A model generated the notes under the pieces. It was not told where the DNA came from. It ran no database searches and saw only the letters and a program-made list of their open reading frames with translations. Of a stretch of 64,000 nt of DNA, positions 57,931 to 64,000 are shown one piece after another (position 1 is the first letter of the stretch; every line of letters begins with the position of its first letter). The translations under genes and the position numbers were made by a program. Source of the stretch: Neopestalotiopsis rosae (Eukaryota > Ascomycota > Sordariomycetes > Amphisphaeriales > Sporocadaceae); NCBI GenBank assembly GCA_023078685.1, contig JALGAS010000012.1:868001-932000 (forward strand), in the 5' to 3' direction.

Positions 57931-59015
57931 GAAGCCATGGGGCACATGCAATAAATGACAAGATGATGACTCCAGCCCACCAAATTGTCTCGCCCATGGG
58001 AGAATGCAGTGTCCTTTTTATTAGTCCTTTTTTCCCAGGTCCGTCAAAGCTTAGGTGGAAATTAGGCAAACGAGACAAGCCCGGCCAAGGGCATATTCCG
58101 GAAGTAAGCGACCGCCAGGACTGGACTGGAGGCTACTTCCGTGCATTCGGTTGTCCACTACAATCTGACATATGGATATTGCGAATGGGGAAAGATGCAC
58201 GCATAGTCTAGTCCTACATACAATAAAAAAGGCTAAAGCATGCGAGTTTTACTGGTTCAAGGACGGGGTTATTTCCGTTCTGGCCGTGCAACTTTTGTCC
58301 CTCGGCCGTGGGTGAATGTTCGGAGTACCAGGATGGGCTGTCCGGAGTACCTACCAAACCTACCTGGAATCAATTCTTCTTGTTTTAACTGACTTGTTCA
58401 ATGCGAATGGGCTGGGTTGCAGGTCCTTATTGTCTGGAAGCCAAACGAGTACACTGTACATAGTATGCCAAGACTCTTTTGGTAGCTCCGGCAGTATCAA
58501 TTTTGCCCTCGTCGTTCATATTCGCCTCCCCCACCACCAAGCGCCTGCCTATCAGAAGGTGAGCTGCCATAAGGCATAGACTAGACATACCTAAGGTTAA
58601 GTACGTATTCTAGTACTAACGGCGTCTAGTGGACCGTGTATCCAGAGTCATCAACCTAATTGTTCAACAGCAGTCAGAGACCCCCCAAGAACTACATTAT
58701 AAAATATGACAGGAAACCGATTGCCGTTTCGTTCAATGGATTTGGGGCTCGCTTCAGTATTATTGTATCCGTACGAGCACAGAATCACTGACGTCACCTC
58801 GGCCTCCGTGAGCAGATCGATTTCGTTGTATAAAGGTAACTGTTTTGTGCCAATTGCCTAGGATCTGTGCTTGGTGAGCGTCAACCGATTTTGAGCATTA
58901 TCCTAACAATTTCCCACCTTGGACCTTTAGAGAGTTTGTGCAGTCGCAACTTAACGCGTAACTAAATCAACAATCATCTGGGATGAAATGTCAATTCATC
59001 TCACAGCCCAATATT

Positions 59016-59116
59016 CAGAGTAGATCGCATCTCAAGTGGACGGGCCGACTAATATGCCCAATGGCTGTGCAGAGTAGATCGTTATTGGTAGCGAGTTGCA
59101 AGTGGACGGGCCGACT
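59016..59116. repeat. Imperfect direct repeat in gene-poor region
   Basis: CAGAGTAGATCG followed by CAAGTGGACGGGCCGACT occurs twice (from about 59017 and 59070), with different spacing between the two blocks. Nearby, AACCCTACACCGAG also occurs twice (59221 and 59320). It may be a decayed duplication. Confidence 0.6.
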
Positions 59117-61293
59117 GAAGTGAAAGTCCTTGTAAAGCATCTTGGCAGTCATCAAGGACTGGTCAGCGACAGTAAACATGTTAGCAGGTCCTGAGGCGAT
59201 TCTTGATCAGGCCTATTGGAAACCCTACACCGAGGCAACTCAGCGTCTCCGATTCCCCAAAAGTCGGCTATATGCAAACGTCCTGATGGCGATTCTATGG
59301 ACTCCCTGGCCTTATCGCAAACCCTACACCGAGAGCTTACCTCGGTGGTAGCGTCACAGACCCTTCTATACGGCGCATCTTGCTTTCCATGAATGAGTGC
59401 TATGCTTGCAATCATATCGGGATCAAGAGTTTACATCTGATAGTCTCTCATCTGTCGAAATACACTCGAATCTACGCACCCCAATAGCGACTTGATGGGC
59501 CAGCAGAGTGATCTTTTCGACATCCAAACCCGGCTCTGGCACTCTATGTCATGCATATTCCCATCAGCGTCATAGCTCATCAAAAGCCGATTCTGGTGCA
59601 AGTAACCAAATCTCGTAAATGCGGTTTGCAGGAATATACAGATTAGCTTCAATTCTCAAAGCAACGCATGAACAAGGACAAGGTTTCCGACTAGCGACGT
59701 GGCCATGATTGGTATTGCATCCTCATCACATCGACAAGTATGTAAATCTCCAAAATCGACGAGGTCGCAATTTCCTCCACGCGCTTTGCGTCATGAAACT
59801 TGATGAACCCGACATAATATTGGTAGGCGGAGACCTTGCTCAGGAGGACTGACGGAAGGTGAAATGCTATACTCTGTAGGTTCAGAAAGATTAAATCGTA
59901 CAGTTATTTCCCTTTCCCCCCAAGACAAGTCCAGCCAATCATTTCTATTTCAGAAAATACCAGTCTCGCACGAAATTAACGAGTAAGGGTTGGCACTTGA
60001 GCGATTCCCAAACTAGGGGCGACTCTGCTTGCCAACTTGCGAAAGTCGACAGGATTATATTGTCCCACTGGCATCGAATCAACTTCTCATAGAAGCGGAG
60101 AACTCAGGCATAGTCTGTGGGGTCGAACTGTGAACTTGGTTGGCAGAAGAAGAGGCCATTCGTGACAGCTCCTCGGATGGCATTTTGTCCAGAATTATCG
60201 ACCTTGCCGCACGGTAAATGCTTAATGCACAAAGGATTCCAAATTGGTGCTGGCTCCAACAGCGAATATTCCTAGCACGAGTCCCGAGCTTCGTGGATAG
60301 TTTGTGATGCGGAAGGTTGGCATATATATAGACACAGATGGTGACGGGTGAGGCCATCGATATGACATTGAATAAAACATTCAATAGAGGACAGATTCTG
60401 GTCTTTTGACAAAGCTTCGAACGGGTTAGGAAGGGACAGAAAACAACTTCTCTCAACAGATAGAAGTTTAAGGAGTATACAGGATGAAGTTGAATTTCTT
60501 TGCTCACAAACTGCAGCAGTCATACTTATCTCTCCTTTGGTGATATTCTTTGTGGCTTACTTGAAAAGCCCACGTGTGATCCCGACCATATACATTTCAA
60601 AAATTATTTTTCAGAGAGCGCCTGGAAAACCAAATTTAGGGCCATGTCTTCAAAATTATTAAAAGGCTGCGCGTGGCTTATATTGAAGAATCGGGGTGTC
60701 AGGGTTGACATATTCAAATTTGATGCGCGTTCTACTCCTAGCCAATGTAGCTCATATTTCACTGTCCAAGTCTCGACGGCCTCTTCCACAGTAGTTTCTA
60801 TTGATTTTAATTGTCATATACGGATCCTCCACTTAAAAGGATCTTTGGTAAGTAGGTAGAAGGACTTGGGAACGGATCTGTGAAGTGAACGTTTGGGCGA
60901 TCTCGTACTACACCAAATCCTTTCACAGCTTCCGAGTTAGGCTAGTAGCATAGGTACCAATAGCTTGCATATGCCGAATCCCAAAGTCCTGGTTTAGTGA
61001 GTCACGCACCACCGTGCCTAAGCGCTATACAGGTATTCCTATGAGAATCGCAACTGATTCTCTCTGCTTTACGATGTTTGCATTTGATCACTTCAATTGG
61101 ACACTATAAATGGTGCCCATGGGGCTTAAAAGTATGACTCAAAACTGCTGACGCCCTACCCAACCTTGACTAGTATATAGATAGGCTGCGTTGAAACTAT
61201 ATACATAAATAAGTCAGAATGAACTCCGCTTGGCACCAGAATTTCTCTTAGCACTCACTACTCGTAAAGCTATTTTCGCGCCAACCCAGTACA

Positions 61294-62190
61294 ATGACTT
61301 CTCAATTTCACCCAATCCCTCTGGGAGAGGCACCACAAATAGCCTCATACTCTCTTCAAGCACCAGACCATCCAGAGATCGAGATTGCACAGGCACAGCA
61401 CAGAATCAACCTCATCAATCTCTGGAAGATTGCGCCGGGCTCCCGTATTCTTGAGCTTGGTTGCGGTCAGGGAAATACCACCGCCGTACTCGCCCACACT
61501 GTGGGCTCGGAGGGACACATTGATGCTGTCGACCCGGGCGCTCTGGACTACGGCGCGCCTTTCACCTTGGCTCAAGCACAGGATTACCTGACCAAGAGCG
61601 CGGTGGGTGGCAGAATCCGCTGGCATCAGGCAGATCCCGAAGAGTTCCTGCAACAGGCAGCGTCAAATGAGCAGGATCCGTGGGATGTGGCGATTCTCGC
61701 CCACTGCATTTGGTATTTTGCTACCCCGTCAGTGCTGGCCAGTATTCTCCGAGCGCTGAAAGGAAGGGTCAAGAAGATTTGCATAGCCGAATACGCTATG
61801 CACGCTACAGAGAAGGCAGCCGTTCCGCATGTGCTTGCCGTGCTGGCGCGAGGGATGCTGGAGGCCTTCCGGACAGAGAGTTCAGAGAATGTAAGAAGCC
61901 CCTTGACTCCTGGTGCGATCCAGGACATCGCTGCAGGCGTCGGCTGGATGATGAGTGGCCCAGATAGTATAGTAGTGCCTGAGCCTGGGCTGTTAGATGG
62001 TAGATGGGAAGTAGGCTCGGTAAAGGGTAAAGGGTTCCTGAAGGATATGGCAGAGAGTATCACGGATCCTAGGGTGAAGTTGGCAGTACAGACGTCGAGA
62101 GATGCGGTTCTCACAGCAGTCGAGCAGTTGAAAGATGAGCCAGTAAGGACCATGGATGTGTGGGTGGCCCAGTTCGGAGAAAAGCAGTGA
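61294..62190 (+). CDS. Class I SAM-dependent methyltransferase
   Basis: Single exon of 298 residues. Motif I is ILELGCGQGNTTAVLA (about residues 52-67), motif II-like acidic end GHIDAVDPG follows, and DVAILAHCIWYF marks motif IV. This is the Rossmann-like SAM fold of methyltransferase family 11/25 type. The start ATG is the first in frame. Small-molecule methyltransferases of this sort O- or N-methylate metabolites in the cytosol. It stands alone between a 4.2-kb gene-poor stretch and the DNA polymerase gamma gene, about 12 kb from the P450 end of the accessory block, so a link to that block is possible but unsupported. Confidence 0.82.
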   Translation: MTSQFHPIPLGEAPQIASYSLQAPDHPEIEIAQAQHRINLINLWKIAPGSRILELGCGQGNTTAVLAHTVGSEGHIDAVDPGALDYGAPFTLAQAQDYLTKSAVGGRIRWHQADPEEFLQQAASNEQDPWDVAILAHCIWYFATPSVLASILRALKGRVKKICIAEYAMHATEKAAVPHVLAVLARGMLEAFRTESSENVRSPLTPGAIQDIAAGVGWMMSGPDSIVVPEPGLLDGRWEVGSVKGKGFLKDMAESITDPRVKLAVQTSRDAVLTAVEQLKDEPVRTMDVWVAQFGEKQ

Positions 62191-62956
62191 GCTGGACTTG
62201 CAAATATTTTCCCGCAGTTTTGTACTCGGACAATTCCGTGTCTCTTTCCACCCTTTTTCATTCAAGGAAGCGATGCAAGAATGATTACTGCTCTTCCACC
62301 TGAATAATCTTCTGTTCATCGTGTAAGTCACAATGTGGAATAGCATCGACATGGAACTTTGTCCAGCGCGAAAAAAACGACAATTCTTCTCTCATTGACA
62401 ATAACCACCTGCACCAACACACTGATCACACGGGTCAGATCCTCCGCAGTATAGAGACGCAAATAATAACTACAATAACTCCTATATGCAGCACTGGTAC
62501 ATTTCAGATATCTTCATAAAAGCCACAAGAAACGGCGGTAGGTTAAAAAAATGACAATACATGGATCAAGCATGAACCACGGTTAGACAAGATCGTTTTG
62601 ACAATCCATGCAATTCGACAAACAATGGCATTGGCCCTTGGACCCTAGGTAGTAATAAGATAAATTGCATTTCTGTACATTTGGCGTTTGGCGCGCCTTT
62701 GGACTTCGCGTCTCCACCTTTGCCAAGCCTATGCTAGTTGCTCTAGGCCCACCCAGCCGTGCTCTGCTAGAGGACCCTCATTCTCAAAAAGTTTAGTTGC
62801 CCCCCATCTTTATCGTCGACAAGCCGATGCTTTCATCTCGTCATACATGTCGCGATAAAAATTACCCAAACCACAGCTATCGCAATCGATCCATCGCAAC
62901 CTCGGCCACCTGATTTCCGTCACACCAACTGCCATGTGTCTGTATAGAAGGTAGCG
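62191..62956. other. Intergenic, upstream of DNA polymerase gamma
   Basis: 766 bp; no gene seen. Confidence 0.6.
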
Positions 62957-64000
62957 ATGCTTAATCATGCAGGGTGGCATCTGAGGCCTGCTCCAACGGC
63001 AAGCTTCGTGCGCCTCGCTAAACACCGAGCAGCGCAGGGTCCAAGACATCGACAAGCATGGCTATTGGGACCGTCGCAACTGAGATCGCAATCGACGGCG
63101 ACGGCTTCGCAGCCTGTGGAAAACGACCATTCGACGCTTATTCGATCTCAGTCCCTTGCCAGGCAATCCGAGGCTAGATTCAACGAGATTGGCGTGCAAC
63201 ACCTCAGCGTCCACGTCTACAACCAAGTCTTTCCCTCAGGCAGCAAGCCGCCGCCGAGGGAGCTGGTCGAGCTCTCGAAAGATCATTTACGGCGGCATGA
63301 TCTCCTGGGCAAGAATACCGACAACACACCACCGATTGCCTTTGATGTGCCTCCGATTCAAGGACAAAGTCTCGATGAACACTTTCACAAGCTGGGGGTG
63401 GATTGCGCCGAACCATTTTTGAGCCATGCGAATCAATTTGCAAGGGAAAACGCCCCTCCGCGACCGAGGAAATGGATGCGCCAAAGTGGTTGGACCAAGT
63501 ACTATCGCGATGGACGCACCGAGGCTGTCGAGGCACCCGACGATAAGCTCTTGTGTTTTGATACCGAGGTTATGTGGAAGGAGAGCTCTTTCGCCGTCAT
63601 GGCTTGCGCAATGAGCCCGAATGCGTGGTACGCCTGGCTTTCGCCTTGGTTGTTGGGCGAGTCAAAGGATGACAAGCACCTCATTCCAATGGGGGACCCT
63701 AGTCAAGACCGAATCATTGTTGGCCACAATATTGGATACGATCGCGCCAGGATACTCGAAGAGTACGACCTAAAGCAAACGCGGAATTGCTTCCTGGACA
63801 CCATGTCGCTTCATGTCGCAGTAAATGGCATGTGTTCTCAGCAGAGACCTACATGGATGAAGCATAAGAAGAGTAGGGAGCTACGGGACAAAATTTCCAA
63901 GGAAACGAACAATGCAGAACTCGCCACTTTGCTGGCCAACAACAATTTTAGGGAGGAGGAAGAGGAGCTTTGGATCGAACGAAGTGCCATCAACTCGCTC
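62957..64000 (+). CDS. mip1: Mitochondrial DNA polymerase gamma, N-terminal part (3' end off window)
   Basis: The frame opens at ATG 62957, with an in-frame stop just upstream, and stays open to the right edge (348 residues visible). The first ~45 residues are Arg/Ala/Ser-rich and basic (for example RLAKHRAAQGPRHRQAWLLG), a likely mitochondrial presequence. The conserved start of the family follows: EARFNEIGVQHLSVHVYNQVFP. Exonuclease motif I is CFDTE (Asp202, Glu204) and Exo II is VGHNIGYDRARILEEY. The enzyme replicates and proofreads mitochondrial DNA in the matrix. The polymerase domain lies beyond the window. Confidence 0.9.
   Translation, partial: MLNHAGWHLRPAPTASFVRLAKHRAAQGPRHRQAWLLGPSQLRSQSTATASQPVENDHSTLIRSQSLARQSEARFNEIGVQHLSVHVYNQVFPSGSKPPPRELVELSKDHLRRHDLLGKNTDNTPPIAFDVPPIQGQSLDEHFHKLGVDCAEPFLSHANQFARENAPPRPRKWMRQSGWTKYYRDGRTEAVEAPDDKLLCFDTEVMWKESSFAVMACAMSPNAWYAWLSPWLLGESKDDKHLIPMGDPSQDRIIVGHNIGYDRARILEEYDLKQTRNCFLDTMSLHVAVNGMCSQQRPTWMKHKKSRELRDKISKETNNAELATLLANNNFREEEEELWIERSAINSL

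Larger units (their letters stand above)
57085..61293. other. Gene-poor region of 4.2 kb
   Basis: No convincing gene on either strand; open frames are short and unlike known proteins. It holds a (GGT)n tract near 57463-57478, an AGCC/AGCT tandem at about 57901-57930, and the direct repeat listed at 59016-59116. Confidence 0.5.

Noticed and set aside
58316..58579. 87-residue open frame in the gene-poor region
   Set aside because: No recognisable motif or signal peptide and no splice partner.
60079..60507. 142-residue minus-strand frame
   Set aside because: Its composition is unlike the other coding regions and there is no family match; neighbouring sequence is AT-rich.
1..64000. CRISPR arrays, bacterial operons or riboswitches
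   Set aside because: No regular spaced repeats; introns and gene families show a fungal nuclear genome.

Overview
This window looks like a chromosomal stretch of a filamentous ascomycete (Pezizomycotina; the repertoire would fit a Sordariomycete such as a hypocrealean, but that rank is inference). The reasons are short GT..AG introns of about 45-100 nt, genes on both strands with 0.2-4 kb spacers, and families typical of these fungi: a PTH11-type receptor, a Clr5-domain protein, a laccase ending in DSGI, an NmrA-like reductase and BAHD-like acyltransferases. Exon joins below were worked out by hand from splice signals and reading frame. For most multi-exon genes the summed exon length is an exact multiple of three; the PTH11-like receptor has one unresolved donor.

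Layout. 1-7.1 kb: 5' part of an Sfh5-like lipid-transfer gene, a PTH11-like receptor, a BAHD-like acyltransferase and an NmrA-like reductase whose start codon appears to be lost. 7.6-15 kb: housekeeping secretory and sterol genes (PNGase A-like amidase, Mrl1-like MRH receptor, C-14 sterol reductase ERG24). 17-27.5 kb: a large coiled-coil orphan, an AAA ATPase, a Clr5-domain protein, a Gfo/Idh/MocA oxidoreductase and an aldo-keto reductase. 28.6-49.1 kb: an accessory block with a small alpha/beta-barrel protein, a secreted carboxylesterase, a laccase, an FAD monooxygenase, a fungal-type regulator without a visible zinc cluster, a class I terpene-synthase-like protein, a second carboxylesterase and a cytochrome P450. 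49.2-57.1 kb: conserved genes again (neurochondrin-like protein, CLC chloride transporter, RING E3 ligase with SUMO-interacting motifs). 57.1-61.3 kb is gene-poor, then a lone SAM methyltransferase, then the 5' part of mitochondrial DNA polymerase gamma running off the right edge.

The most interesting part is the 28.6-49.1 kb block. It has the composition of a terpenoid-type biosynthetic gene cluster: a possible backbone enzyme, three kinds of oxidising enzyme (P450, flavin monooxygenase, multicopper oxidase), two esterases and a regulator. The backbone enzyme keeps the pyrophosphate-sensor Arg, the NSE metal-binding triad and the RY pair, but its Asp-rich metal motif reads EVATD instead of DDxxD or DExxD. 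The gene is also intronless and visibly richer in G+C than its surroundings. Product and cluster limits cannot be read from the sequence.
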